Assembly: GCF_035943815.1 (NCBI RefSeq)
Contig: NZ_DASZBU010000005.1
Span: forward strand, 1-64,000
Source of the DNA: Frateuria_A sp035943815
GTDB lineage: Bacteria; Pseudomonadota; Gammaproteobacteria; Xanthomonadales; Rhodanobacteraceae
Reading direction: 5' to 3'
Length of the DNA: 64,000 nt
The notes under the pieces are model-generated. The model ran no database searches. It was not told the origin of the DNA and saw only the letters and a program-made list of their open reading frames with translations. The position numbers were made by a program, and so were the translations under genes. Shown here piece after piece: positions 34,439 to 47,465 of the stretch (the first letter of the stretch is position 1; every line of letters begins with the position of its first letter).

Positions 34439-35080
34439 ATGATCATCCGACGCATCAGCATGATGCTCGGCACGCTGTTGCTGGCCGGCCTGGCCTGCGT
34501 GGCGTTCGCCCAGAGCAGCAGCAGTCCCGGCACCATGAGCAAGAGCAAGAGCGGCACCAGCAAGGACGCCATGTTCATGCGCCATGCGGCGGCCGACAGC
34601 CTGGCGGAGATCCAGATGGGCCGCATCGCGCTGGACAGGTCCTCCTCCGCTCGGGTGAAGGAGCTGGCCCAGCGCATCGTCGACGACCACACCAAGGCGA
34701 ATGATCAGTTGATGAGCATCGCCCAGCGCCAGCAGGTCACCCTGCCGACCGAGCCGACGCCGGCGCAGAAGCATGAGGCCGACAAGCTCAAGGCGATGAG
34801 CGGCACCGCTTTCGACAAGGCCTACGCCAGGGCGATGGTGAAAGACCACCGCAAGGCGATCAAGATGTTCGGCATGGAAAGCCAGAAGGCGAGCGACGAT
34901 GACGTCAAGCAGTTCGCCAGCACCACCTTGCCTGTGCTCAAGACGCACATGGAGATGGCCGAAAAGCTCGCCGGCAGCGAAGGCATGCACGGCGGCGCCC
35001 GCTCGAAGAGCCATACCGGCAAGCCGATGGACGGCAACGGCTCGATGAGCATGCCAGCCTCGGGCAGCACCACTCACTGA
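34439..35080 (+). CDS. DUF4142 periplasmic protein
   Basis: A 213-residue exported protein. A signal peptide spans about 1-24 (cleavage near AFA-QS). Residues about 43-180 form the all-helical, ferritin-like DUF4142 domain (FMRHAAADSLAEIQMGRIAL, VKELAQRIVDDHTKANDQL). The C-terminus is Gly/Ser/Met-rich (about 180-213). Members are often induced under stress and found beside KGG proteins; molecular function is unknown. GAGGA precedes the ATG. Confidence 0.9.
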   Translation: MIIRRISMMLGTLLLAGLACVAFAQSSSSPGTMSKSKSGTSKDAMFMRHAAADSLAEIQMGRIALDRSSSARVKELAQRIVDDHTKANDQLMSIAQRQQVTLPTEPTPAQKHEADKLKAMSGTAFDKAYARAMVKDHRKAIKMFGMESQKASDDDVKQFASTTLPVLKTHMEMAEKLAGSEGMHGGARSKSHTGKPMDGNGSMSMPASGSTTH

Positions 35081-35084
35081 TGCC

Positions 35085-35267
35085 ATGAACGCTTCCGCCA
35101 GCCAGCGTTGCGCCCACCCGGCCTGCCGCTGCAGCGTGCCCATCGGCGACACCTATTGCTCGGATCACTGCCGCCAGGCGGTGGGCGAGCCCTCGTCGGG
35201 CCCCTGCGGCTGCGGCCATACGCCGTGCCAGCCCAAGCCCGCCGAGGGCAAACCGGCCGTTCCGTGA
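35085..35267 (+). CDS. Metallothionein-like cysteine-rich protein
   Basis: A 60-residue protein with eight Cys (9, 14, 16, 25, 29, 41, 43, 48) and three His (11, 28, 45). The pattern CAHPACRC...YCSDHC...CGCGHTPC resembles bacterial metallothioneins of the SmtA/BmtA type, which bind zinc or cadmium through a zinc-finger-like core. The ATG begins four bases after the DUF4142 stop, so it is probably co-translated. A metal-binding role is inferred from composition and pattern; a small zinc-ribbon protein is the alternative. Confidence 0.75.
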   Translation: MNASASQRCAHPACRCSVPIGDTYCSDHCRQAVGEPSSGPCGCGHTPCQPKPAEGKPAVP

Positions 35268-35273
35268 ATCAGA

Positions 35274-35299
35274 GCCCTCCTCGCTAATGCGGGGAGGGC
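35274..35299. terminator. Hairpin between convergent genes
   Basis: GCCCTCCTCGC (35274-35284) pairs with GCGGGGAGGGC (35289-35299) with one mismatch and a TAAT loop. It fills the gap between the converging metallothionein-like and hydrolase genes and could end both transcripts; there is no long T-run. Confidence 0.55.
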
Positions 35300-35300
35300 C

Positions 35301-36173
35301 TCATCGGAGAAGGGCGGGCTGCCCGTGCACCTTGAGCCATCGCGCGAGCAGTGCCAGCACTTCGCCACGCGCCGGCTCCGCCTCGTTGAAGAGCTCGTGG
35401 AACAGCGTGTCGAACAGATGCGTGGTCAGCACGCTGGCCGGCGCCGCCGCCGCGAACGCGCGGCTGCCGCCCGCATCTACCAGGCGATCGGCGCCAGCGA
35501 CGAGCAGCAGGGTGGGCACGGATAGCCGCGGCGCCTCCGCGATGCAGTGCCGACCGCCCGCGAAGATGAAATGCGCCAGTCGAGGTGTGATGCTGCCCGA
35601 GCGCAGCGGATCGTCCCGGTAGGACGCCACCACCGCGGCGTCGTGCGAAAGCGCCTCGAACGGCAAGCCGCTGCGCAGCGGCAGGTTGGGCAGCCAGCCC
35701 GACAGCTGCCGGGCCAGGGCCTGTTCCCATGCAGGCGCCCAGGTGCGCAGCGCCGGCGAAGAAAGCACCATGGCTGGCGGCGCCACCCCACCATCGATGA
35801 CCGTATGCAGAGCCACCAGGGCGCCCATGCTGTGCCCGAGCAGCAGCGGCGGCGTCCCCAGCTCCCGGGCGAAGCGCGCGTAGACCTCGACCAGGTCCTC
35901 GACCAGTTCCAGCGGTCGGTCAAGCGCGCCGCGCCGACCCGGCGAGCGGCCATGCCCGCGCTGGTCGTAGCCGCGCACTGTGTAGCCGCGCGCGTTGAAC
36001 CAGCCGGCCAGGCGACCGTAGCGGCCCGCGTGCTCGCCCAGGCCGTGCACGAACAGCACGCCGGCGCTCGCATCCTCGCGCGGCCAGTCGTGCACGCACA
36101 GCCATCGGCCATCGGCCAGCGTCAGCCTGCCGAGCAAACCTTCGGTCGTGTGCCATGGTGCATCCACTCGCAT
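35301..36173 (-). CDS. Alpha/beta hydrolase, monoacylglycerol-lipase-like
   Basis: A 290-residue serine hydrolase of the Hydrolase_4 group. It has the oxyanion segment FVHGLGEHAGRYG, YDQRGHGRSPG, the nucleophile elbow GHSMGA and the late acid and His region (LLLVAGADRLVDAGG; FDTLFHELFNE, with the catalytic His). No signal peptide. The ATG at 36173 is where family homology starts, but it has poor Shine-Dalgarno spacing; ATG 36227 or GTG 36242 would add 18 or 23 residues. Probable substrates are monoglycerides or lysolipids. Divergent from lhr. Confidence 0.88.
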   Translation of the reverse strand: MRVDAPWHTTEGLLGRLTLADGRWLCVHDWPREDASAGVLFVHGLGEHAGRYGRLAGWFNARGYTVRGYDQRGHGRSPGRRGALDRPLELVEDLVEVYARFARELGTPPLLLGHSMGALVALHTVIDGGVAPPAMVLSSPALRTWAPAWEQALARQLSGWLPNLPLRSGLPFEALSHDAAVVASYRDDPLRSGSITPRLAHFIFAGGRHCIAEAPRLSVPTLLLVAGADRLVDAGGSRAFAAAAPASVLTTHLFDTLFHELFNEAEPARGEVLALLARWLKVHGQPALLR

Positions 36174-36281
36174 GCCTCCGCGCCAGATCCTCCAACGTAG
36201 CCCGCCCGCCGTGTCCTGAACAGACATTCGAGGAGCAGGCACTCGAGAGCAGGCGCTCGAAGTATGAGACGCCCGCCCCTA

Positions 36282-36287
36282 TATCAT
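36282..36287 (+). promoter_or_regulatory. Candidate -10 element (TATCAT), leaderless lhr
   Basis: TATCAT-CAGGCG-ATG places the hexamer six bases before the ATG at 36294, the same geometry as at arfB, ubiJ and trmL. No Shine-Dalgarno is present. It also supports 36294 over the in-frame ATG at 36264. Confidence 0.4.
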
Positions 36288-36293
36288 CAGGCG

Positions 36294-40925
<4,632 letters not shown>

Positions 40926-40938
40926 CCGACCGAGGCCG

Positions 40939-41310
40939 TCAGTCGCTGATGTCGGCGATGTGGATCAGCAGCCCGTCATGCACGCGGAACTCGCTGCGGC
41001 CGTTCAGCGCGATCATCTGGCCGGCCCGCGCGCCGTTGGGCAGGTCCAGTGCGAACACGCCTTCGAAGGCGATACCCACCTGCGCCATGCCGTCCTTTTC
41101 CTCGTAGCGGGTCACCGTCTGCCGCCGGCGGGCGAACAGCGGCAGCGTGCTCTGGGCGAGGCGGCGGAACTCCTCGATGCCTTGCGTGCGCACCGTGGCG
41201 ACGCCGGCGGTGATGTTCTCGAAAGCCACCTGCGGGTGCAGCGTGGCCAGCATGCCGTCCACGTCAAGGCGGTTGTAGGCGTCGAGATAGCGATCGATCA
41301 GGGTGCGCAT
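40939..41310 (-). CDS. SnoaL-like (NTF2 fold) protein
   Basis: A 123-residue protein of the SnoaL/NTF2-like superfamily. The opening LIDRYLDAYNRLDVDGMLATLHPQVAFEN is the usual helix-strand start of these small cone-shaped proteins, which act as isomerases, hydrolases or ligand-binding proteins. No specific catalytic set can be assigned. A GGTGAG site lies upstream of the ATG and TATGCT near 41337-41342 may be its -10. Converges on lhr with a 13-base gap. Confidence 0.8.
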   Translation of the reverse strand: MRTLIDRYLDAYNRLDVDGMLATLHPQVAFENITAGVATVRTQGIEEFRRLAQSTLPLFARRRQTVTRYEEKDGMAQVGIAFEGVFALDLPNGARAGQMIALNGRSEFRVHDGLLIHIADISD

Positions 41311-41365
41311 GCAGGCTCACCGTTTTGGCTTTCGGCAGCATAGCAAGCTCGGGATGCCCGCCCTA

Positions 41366-41400
41366 CCCCGTCGAAAAAGGGTGGGAGTGAGGGTCTGGCC
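41366..41400. repeat. Degenerate palindrome after the LplT-PlsC gene
   Basis: CCCTACCC and GGGTGGGAGTGAGGG arms around TCGAAAAA form an imperfect hairpin of the same G/C-rich family. It is about 20 bases past the stop of the acyltransferase fusion gene on the minus strand, where it could act as a 3'-end structure. Confidence 0.4.
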
Positions 41401-41418
41401 GGGCGGGGACCCGGGCGG

Positions 41419-43293
41419 CTAGGCCAGCTCGCCACGCAGCTGGCGTACGCGCGCCTCCAGCGCATCCAGGCGCAGCGGTTGCGGTGGTACCGCCGCATCG
41501 ACCACCAGCTCGACCCGTGCGCGGAAGCGTCGCGGCAGGCGCGCGCGGCCCAGGCGCGTATCGCGCCGGCTCCATACGCTGCCCCACAAACCCCGCAAGG
41601 CCATCGGCACCACCGGCACCGGCCGGCGCTCGAGGATGCGCAACATGCCGGGCCGGAACGGCGCGATCTCGCCGTCGCGGGTCAGGCCGCCTTCGGGAAA
41701 GATGCACACCAGCTCGCCGGCGGCGAGCGCCTGGTCGATCGCTTCGTAAGCTGCGGCCAGCACCGCCGGATCTTCCTTCTGGCCGGCGATGGGAATCGCC
41801 CTGGCAGTGCGGAAAATGAAGTTGAGTACCGGGATGTTGAAGATGCGGTAGTACATGACGAAGCGCGCCGGCCGGCGCAGGTTCGCCATCAGCAGCAGCG
41901 GGTCCATGAAGCTGACGTGGTTGCATACCAGCAGCGCCGGCCCTTCCTCCGGAACGTGGCGCATGCCATCGACGCGCACGCGGTAGAGCGCGTTGACCAG
42001 CACCCAGGTGATGAAGCGCATCGGGAACTCGGGCACCAGCGTGAAGATGTACGCCGCCACGGCCACGTTGAGCAGCGCCGCGGCCAGGAATATCTCCACC
42101 GCGTCCAGGCCCAGCGCACCGAGACCCAGGCCGAAGCCCGCGGCCAGCACGATCAGCAGTGCATTGACGATGTTGTTGCCGGCGATCACGCGCGAAAGCT
42201 GCTCGCGCGGCGCGCGCGCCTGCACGAAGGCGAACAGCGGCACGACGTAGAAGCCCGCGAACACGCCGATCAGGGTGAGGTCCAGCACGATGCGCCAGCT
42301 TCCCCCGCCGCGCAGGAAGGCCAGCCAGTCCAGCCCATGCGCAACCGCCGCGCCGTGCCGGGCGAAATAGAGGTCCACGCCGAACACGGTCAGGCCGAAT
42401 GCGCCCAGCGGCACCAGGCCGATTTCCACCCGCCTGCCCGACATGCGTTCGCACAACAGCGCGCCCACGCCGGTGCCGATGGAAAAGAGCGTGAGCACCA
42501 GCGTGTTGACCGAACCGTCGCCGCCCAGCGTCTCGCGCGTGTAGTTGGGCAGCTGCGCGATCAGCACCGTGCCGAAGAACCAGAACCAGGAGATCCCCAG
42601 CACGGCGTTGAACACGGCGCCATCGCGCCGCACGATGCCGAGCACGCGCGCCGTTTCGCTCAAGGGGTTCCAGTTGAACCTGAGCTGTGGCGCGGTAGCC
42701 GGTGCCGCCGGGATGCGCCGGCTAGCCAGGTAGCCGGCCACCGCCACCGCGATGGTGGCGGCTGACGACAGCCACGGTCCGACGCCGGCGACCAACATCA
42801 GCGAATTGCCGGCGATCATGCCCACCAGCATCGCCAGCTGCGTGCCCGTCTCGACCAGGCCGTTGCCGCCCACCAGCTCCTCCGGCCTGAGCGCCTGCGG
42901 CAGGATTGCGTACTTGATCGGCCCGAACGTGGTCGAGTGCAGTCCCATCAGGAACAACACGGTCAGCAGCAGAGCCGTGTCGTGCGTGAGAAAGCCGACG
43001 GCGGCAAGCGCCATCGCGCCGATCTCGAAAAGCTTGACCCAGCGGATGATGCGCGCCTTCTCGTATTTCTCCGCCAGCTGCCCGGCGGTCGCCGAGAACA
43101 GGAAGAACGGCAGGATGAACAGCGCCGGCGCCAGATTGGTGTAGAGCGACACGCTCTTGTCGTCCAGACCCATCTGGAACGCCACCAGCATCACCAGCGC
43201 ATTACGGAAGGCGTTGTCGTTGAACGCACCCAGCGCCTGGGTCCAGAAGAACGGCGCGAAGCGACGCTGGCCGAGCAGGGTGAACTGGCTCAT
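41419..43293 (-). CDS. Lysophospholipid transporter-acyltransferase fusion (LplT-PlsC)
   Basis: A 624-residue two-domain protein. Residues about 1-400 are an MFS carrier resembling LplT (lysophospholipid flippase), with an FNDNAFRNALVML opening and SATAGQLAEKYEKA loop. Residues about 420-624 are a PlsC-type acyltransferase with HX4D as HVSFMD and a modified EGT motif (FPEGGLTRDG). It would flip and reacylate lysophosphatidylethanolamine. Many such fusions also have an AMP-ligase domain at the end (Aas type); it is missing here. An AMP-ligase gene lies 2 kb away on the same strand. Confidence 0.9.
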   Translation of the reverse strand: MSQFTLLGQRRFAPFFWTQALGAFNDNAFRNALVMLVAFQMGLDDKSVSLYTNLAPALFILPFFLFSATAGQLAEKYEKARIIRWVKLFEIGAMALAAVGFLTHDTALLLTVLFLMGLHSTTFGPIKYAILPQALRPEELVGGNGLVETGTQLAMLVGMIAGNSLMLVAGVGPWLSSAATIAVAVAGYLASRRIPAAPATAPQLRFNWNPLSETARVLGIVRRDGAVFNAVLGISWFWFFGTVLIAQLPNYTRETLGGDGSVNTLVLTLFSIGTGVGALLCERMSGRRVEIGLVPLGAFGLTVFGVDLYFARHGAAVAHGLDWLAFLRGGGSWRIVLDLTLIGVFAGFYVVPLFAFVQARAPREQLSRVIAGNNIVNALLIVLAAGFGLGLGALGLDAVEIFLAAALLNVAVAAYIFTLVPEFPMRFITWVLVNALYRVRVDGMRHVPEEGPALLVCNHVSFMDPLLLMANLRRPARFVMYYRIFNIPVLNFIFRTARAIPIAGQKEDPAVLAAAYEAIDQALAAGELVCIFPEGGLTRDGEIAPFRPGMLRILERRPVPVVPMALRGLWGSVWSRRDTRLGRARLPRRFRARVELVVDAAVPPQPLRLDALEARVRQLRGELA

Positions 43294-43508
43294 GCGGGTC
43301 CTGGTCCGAAGGCTGGCGCTAGCCTAAAGCGCCAGGGCGTCTGCCGCCATCGCGCCAAAGGCGTTGCGGCGAGCATCGGATGGGCATACCTTGCGCCCCG
43401 GAAGCCGCGGTTGGGGCCGGCGCGCGCATGACCTCGCCTGCCAGCGGACCTTCCGCGGCGCTCATGGCGCCCGCCCACATGGCGCCTGTGTTTTCGAGGG
43501 GAAACACC

Positions 43509-43919
43509 ATGGACTTCAGCCGCAGATACCTGGTTTTTGCCTTGTCCTATGCCGCCATCGGCATGGCGCTGGGCATCTACATGGCCGCCTCGCACGATCA
43601 CGGGCAGCTGGTCACGCATGCCCACGTGCTGCTGGTGGGTTTCGTGCTCTCGCTGATCTACGGAATCATCCATCGCCTGTGGCTGGATGCGCCGCGCCGT
43701 ACCCTCGCCAACATCCAGTTCGTGCTGCACCAGCTGGCGGCGGTCGCAATGTTCGTCGGCCTGTTCCTGCTCTACGGCGGCAAGGCCGCCGAAGCCACGC
43801 TCGAACCGCTGCTGGGCTTCGGTTCGTCCGGCGTGCTGGCCGGCATGCTGCTGATGCTCTACATGGTGCTGCGGCCAGGGGCCGTGCCCGCCGCCCAGGC
43901 GGACAAGGCGGCCGCCTGA
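43509..43919 (+). CDS. Small heme-copper-oxidase-subunit-I-like membrane protein
   Basis: A 136-residue protein with four predicted helices. THAHVLLVGFVLSLIYGIIH (about residues 37-56) resembles a helix pair of cytochrome oxidase subunit I, and such short proteins are often annotated as subunit-I-like. Whether it binds heme is unknown; several His are in the first helix pair (H29, H31, H37, H39). GAGGGG lies in front of the ATG. Convergent with purD, 3 bases apart. Confidence 0.7.
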   Translation: MDFSRRYLVFALSYAAIGMALGIYMAASHDHGQLVTHAHVLLVGFVLSLIYGIIHRLWLDAPRRTLANIQFVLHQLAAVAMFVGLFLLYGGKAAEATLEPLLGFGSSGVLAGMLLMLYMVLRPGAVPAAQADKAAA

Positions 43920-43922
43920 GCT

Positions 43923-45206
43923 TCAGTCTCGCCGCAGTGCCCGGTGCGCGATGTCGCGCCGGCAGAACGCGCCGTTGAAGTGGATCCTGGCGACCGCTTC
44001 GTAGGCGTGCTCGCGCGCGGCGGCGAGGTCGTGGCCCAGGGCGCAGACGGTCAGCACGCGGCCGCCGGCGGTGGCCGCGCGGCCTTGCGCGTCCAGCTTG
44101 GTGCCGGCATGGAATACCTTCACGGTGGGATCGAACGGGCCTTCCAGACCGCCGATCGGATCGCCGCTGCGCACGCGGCCGGGGTAGCCCTCGGCCGCGA
44201 CCACCACGCCGATCGAGGGGCGGCTGTCCCACTGTGCGCGGGTGTGCCGCAGCTCGCCGTCCAGCGCGGCCTCGATCAGCTCGACCAGGTCTGACTTCAG
44301 GCGCAGCATGATCGGCTGGGTTTCCGGGTCGCCGAAGCGCACGTTGAACTCGATCACCCTGGGCGCCCCGGATTTGTCGATCATCAGCCCGGCGTAAAGA
44401 AAGCCGATGAACGGCGCGCCTTCGGAGGCCATGCCGTGCAGGGTCGGCTCGATCACTTCCTTCAGGATGCGTTGCTCGACCGCGCCGGTGACCACCGGTG
44501 CCGGCGAGTAGGCGCCCATGCCGCCGGTGTTGGGTCCGAGGTCGCCCTCGTCGCGGCGCTTGTGGTCCTGGCTCGACGCCATCGGCAGCGCGTGGCTGCC
44601 GTCGCTCATCACGATGTAGCTGGCTTCCTCGCCCTCGAGGAATTCCTCGATCACCACCCGGGCGGAGGCATCGCCGAAGGCATGGCCGCCCAGCATGTCG
44701 TGCAGCGCCTGCTCGGCGTCGGCCAGCGTCAGCGCCACCACCACGCCCTTGCCGGCGGCCAGGCCATCGGCCTTGATCACGATGGGCGCGCCCTGCTCGC
44801 GCACGTAGGTCAGCGCGCGGGAGAGCTCGGTGAACACCGCATAGCGAGCAGTGGGAATGTTGTGGCGGAGCAGGAAATCCTTGGCGAAGGCCTTCGATCC
44901 CTCCAGCTGTGCCGCGATCGCGCGTGGCCCGAAGATGCGCAGGCCGGCGGCGCGGAAGCGGTCGACCACGCCGGCGACCAGCGGCACTTCCGGGCCGACC
45001 ACGGTCAAGCCGACCTTCTCGGCCTTGGCCAGCGCTAGCAGACCGTCGAGGTCGTTCATGGCCACCTCGGCGTTGCGTACGCCGCGCTCGCGCGCGGTGC
45101 CGGCGTTGCCGGGCGCCACGATCACCTCGCTGACCCGCGGCGACTGCTTGAGCTTCCACGCCAGCGCGTGCTCGCGCCCGCCGCTGCCGATGACCAGGAC
45201 CTTCAT
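43923..45206 (-). CDS. purD: Phosphoribosylamine-glycine ligase
   Basis: GAR synthetase, step 2 of purine synthesis: joins phosphoribosylamine and glycine using ATP. The 427-residue protein has the PurD start (VLVIGSGGREHALAWKLKQS), the ATP-grasp segments (APIVIKADGLAAGKGVVVA, VVIEEFLEGEEAS) and LGPNTGGMGAYSPAP. Length is normal. GGAGTC precedes the ATG, and TACAAT about 40 bases upstream is a likely -10. purH is not adjacent in this window. Confidence 0.97.
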   Translation of the reverse strand: MKVLVIGSGGREHALAWKLKQSPRVSEVIVAPGNAGTARERGVRNAEVAMNDLDGLLALAKAEKVGLTVVGPEVPLVAGVVDRFRAAGLRIFGPRAIAAQLEGSKAFAKDFLLRHNIPTARYAVFTELSRALTYVREQGAPIVIKADGLAAGKGVVVALTLADAEQALHDMLGGHAFGDASARVVIEEFLEGEEASYIVMSDGSHALPMASSQDHKRRDEGDLGPNTGGMGAYSPAPVVTGAVEQRILKEVIEPTLHGMASEGAPFIGFLYAGLMIDKSGAPRVIEFNVRFGDPETQPIMLRLKSDLVELIEAALDGELRHTRAQWDSRPSIGVVVAAEGYPGRVRSGDPIGGLEGPFDPTVKVFHAGTKLDAQGRAATAGGRVLTVCALGHDLAAAREHAYEAVARIHFNGAFCRRDIAHRALRRD

Positions 45207-45245
45207 GCCGACTCCACGCGTGTGCGCCCCGCGGCGCAGGCGCGC

Positions 45246-45251
45246 ATTGTA
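45246..45251 (-). promoter_or_regulatory. Candidate purD -10 element (TACAAT)
   Basis: On the minus strand TACAAT sits 39 bases before the purD ATG, giving a leader of about 33 bases that includes a ribosome-binding GGAG. No clear -35. The rest of the 45207-45373 gap shows nothing else. Confidence 0.45.
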
Positions 45252-45373
45252 GCCGAGCGCATATGGCTTCCTTGCCCGGCTATGCGCGGGAGACGGAGGC
45301 GATTGCTCATGTGCCGCGGCGGGCTCTGGCGTACTTCATCAACCCTCCCGAGAGCCGAGGACTCCAGGCACGA

Positions 45374-46792
45374 TCAGGCGTGGTGGCGGGCGGCCAGTTC
45401 CAGCAGCGCGGCGCGGGGCAGTTTGCCGGTCTCGTTGCGCGGCAGCGCTGCGACCCGCAGCAGTGGCCGCGGCAGGAAGACCGGATCGACCGCGCGGCGC
45501 AGCGCCTCCATGATGGCGTGCTCGTCCAGCTCCGGCGCCACCGCCAGCGCGGCGATGCGGTGCACGCCCAGCGCATCGCCGCCATCGAGCTGGAACACCA
45601 CGCCGTCCTGAACGCCGGGGATGGCCAGCAGGCGCCGGGTGAGGTCGCCCAGCGAGGCGCGCTTGCCGGCGATTTCCAGCATGTCGGCCTGGCGTCCGCG
45701 CAGGCGGAAACCGCGGCCGTCGGCGGTCAGGGTGACGATGTCGGCCAGCAGACGCGGGGCATCCAGCAGTTGCGGCGCATCGACCTGGGTGCCGTCGGGC
45801 TGCGGGTGCAGGTGGACGCCGGCATAGAGCGTCCAGTCCTCTTCGGTCGTGGTGCGGCGGCTGGCGAACACGCAGGTTTCGGTGGAACCGAATACCTCCA
45901 GCAGCGGCGCGCCGAAGCGTTGCTCGGCCGCCTGCGCAAGCTCCACCGGCATCGGCGCGGTAGCCGAAACCATGGCCGCCAGTGCCGGCAGCGAAATGCC
46001 GGATTCCACCAGTGCGCGCAGGTGTACGGGGGTGGTCACCAGCACGCGTGGCGCCGGCACCTGGGCCAACGCAGCGGCCACGTCGGCGGGAAAGAACGGC
46101 CGTCCGGCATGCACGCCGACGCCGCCCAGCAACGGCAGCAGCACGCTCATCTCCATGCCGTACATGTGCTGCGGCGGCACGGTGGCGACCACCGCGAAGC
46201 GCTCGCCGACCGCCGCGTGCAGCATCGCCAGGTTGCCGGCGTTGCTGGCATGGAAGCTGTGCCAGGTCTTGGCGTTGGCGCTGGGCGTGCCGGTGGAGCC
46301 GGAGGTGTAGCCGATCGCCACCACCTGTTCGCCCGGAATCTGCGGCCAGCCGTCCGCCTCGTCGTCCACCGGCTGCGCCGACAACGCCGGCAACCGGTGG
46401 TAGCCGGCCGGCGCCGGATCCAGCGCCTGCTCGCCCAGCGCATAGCAACCCGGATGCGCGGCCATCACCTCGTCCACCGCCTGCGGGGCACGCGAGGAGG
46501 GCAGCAGGTTGGCCTGGCCACGCAGCGCGATTGCGCAGAAGGCGACCAGGAAGGCGTAGCGGTCCTCGCACAGGTTCACCGCGGCCCCGGCGCTCGGCAA
46601 CACGGCGGCGACCTGGCGCACGTGGGCCAGGAACTGCGCGGCGCTGACCGGTTCGCCGTCGCGCCAGGCCAGCACGCGCCCAGGCGTATCTGCACGCAGC
46701 AGCACCAGACGCCGTGGCGCCTCGCGCTGGAAAGTGTCGTAAACGATGGCCAAGCCGCTTATCTCCCAGTCCGCCACGTGCCAGACGCACAC
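45374..46792 (-). CDS. AMP-dependent acyl-CoA synthetase/ligase family protein
   Basis: A 472-residue adenylate-forming enzyme. Core motifs are present: A3 YTSGSTGTP, A5 VFGSTETCVF, A8 GRQADMLEIAGKR and A10 RNETGKLPR with the catalytic Lys. The family resembles the AMP-ligases of xanthomonadin/aryl polyene clusters, which activate aromatic or fatty acids for transfer to CoA or a carrier protein. The GTG at 46792 is the longest start; a TTG at 46753 (LAIVYDTF) with GGGAG upstream is possible. Substrate unknown; might serve the nearby acyltransferase. Confidence 0.82.
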   Translation of the reverse strand: MCVWHVADWEISGLAIVYDTFQREAPRRLVLLRADTPGRVLAWRDGEPVSAAQFLAHVRQVAAVLPSAGAAVNLCEDRYAFLVAFCAIALRGQANLLPSSRAPQAVDEVMAAHPGCYALGEQALDPAPAGYHRLPALSAQPVDDEADGWPQIPGEQVVAIGYTSGSTGTPSANAKTWHSFHASNAGNLAMLHAAVGERFAVVATVPPQHMYGMEMSVLLPLLGGVGVHAGRPFFPADVAAALAQVPAPRVLVTTPVHLRALVESGISLPALAAMVSATAPMPVELAQAAEQRFGAPLLEVFGSTETCVFASRRTTTEEDWTLYAGVHLHPQPDGTQVDAPQLLDAPRLLADIVTLTADGRGFRLRGRQADMLEIAGKRASLGDLTRRLLAIPGVQDGVVFQLDGGDALGVHRIAALAVAPELDEHAIMEALRRAVDPVFLPRPLLRVAALPRNETGKLPRAALLELAARHHA

Positions 46793-46861
46793 AGCATGGC
46801 CGCCGATCGTCGCAAGTCGGCGTGAACCTTGCGTTTTTCGTTGTCCCGCCGCAGGCCGGGC

Positions 46862-46880
46862 AAAAGGCGCGCGGCGCCCC
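46862..46880 (-). terminator. Probable terminator after tsaC
   Basis: Minus strand: GGCGC-CGC-GCGCC followed by TTTT, shortly after the tsaC stop. The stem is short but GC-only and has a T-run. Confidence 0.4.
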
Positions 46881-46889
46881 CATGGACGC

Positions 46890-47465
46890 TCAGGCGCGGA
46901 TGATAGCGCCGGTGAGCGCGTCGCGGATCACCGTCGGGCGGTCCTGGCCGCCGAGCGGGGCATCGAGGACGCCGTCGAGTGCATCGCCGAAGTAGTCCAG
47001 TGCCTGCTGCGCGCTGCGCGCCGGCGGCGAGCCGTGCGGGTTGGCGCTGGTCGACACCAGCGCGCCGCCCCAGGCGCGGCACAGCGCGGCAGCGGGTTCG
47101 TGCGCGGTGACGCGCAGCGCGATGCCCGCGTGCGCCCCGGCAACCCAGGCCGGCACCGCCTCGGTGCGCGGGAAGATCCAGGTGTTCGGGCCGGGCCAGC
47201 TCGCCTGGACCTGCGCCAGTACCTCGGCGGGGACTCTGGCCAGATCGATGTAGCGCTCGATTTGGACGAAGTCGGCCGCGATCAGCAGCACGCCCTGGGT
47301 CGGCGGGCGCTGCTTGAGCGCGAACAGGCGCTCGAACGCGCCCTGGTCGCGCGGATCGCATCCAAGGCCATAGACCGCCTCGGTCGGGTAGGCCAGCACG
47401 CCTCCATCACGCACCAACGCGGCGGCGGCGCCGCATTCGGCCAAGTTGAAGCGTGCGGTCATCAT
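46890..47465 (-). CDS. tsaC: L-threonylcarbamoyladenylate synthase TsaC
   Basis: A 191-residue YrdC/Sua5-family enzyme that makes threonylcarbamoyl-AMP, the first step of t6A37 tRNA modification. The start (GVLAYPTEAVYGLGCDP), KQRPPTQG (KxR motif, variant of the usual KxRP) and STSANPHG (SxN) are visible. Two ATGs (47465, 47462) follow each other; the first overlaps the topA stop by one base, so the genes are coupled. No Sua5 C-terminal domain. Confidence 0.93.
   Translation of the reverse strand: MMTARFNLAECGAAAALVRDGGVLAYPTEAVYGLGCDPRDQGAFERLFALKQRPPTQGVLLIAADFVQIERYIDLARVPAEVLAQVQASWPGPNTWIFPRTEAVPAWVAGAHAGIALRVTAHEPAAALCRAWGGALVSTSANPHGSPPARSAQQALDYFGDALDGVLDAPLGGQDRPTVIRDALTGAIIRA

Noticed and set aside
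45263..45400. Plus-strand reading frame starting MASLPGYARETEAIAHV antisense to the AMP-ligase end
   Set aside because: It runs on as an antisense shadow of the ligase gene, with no domain and no ribosome-binding site.
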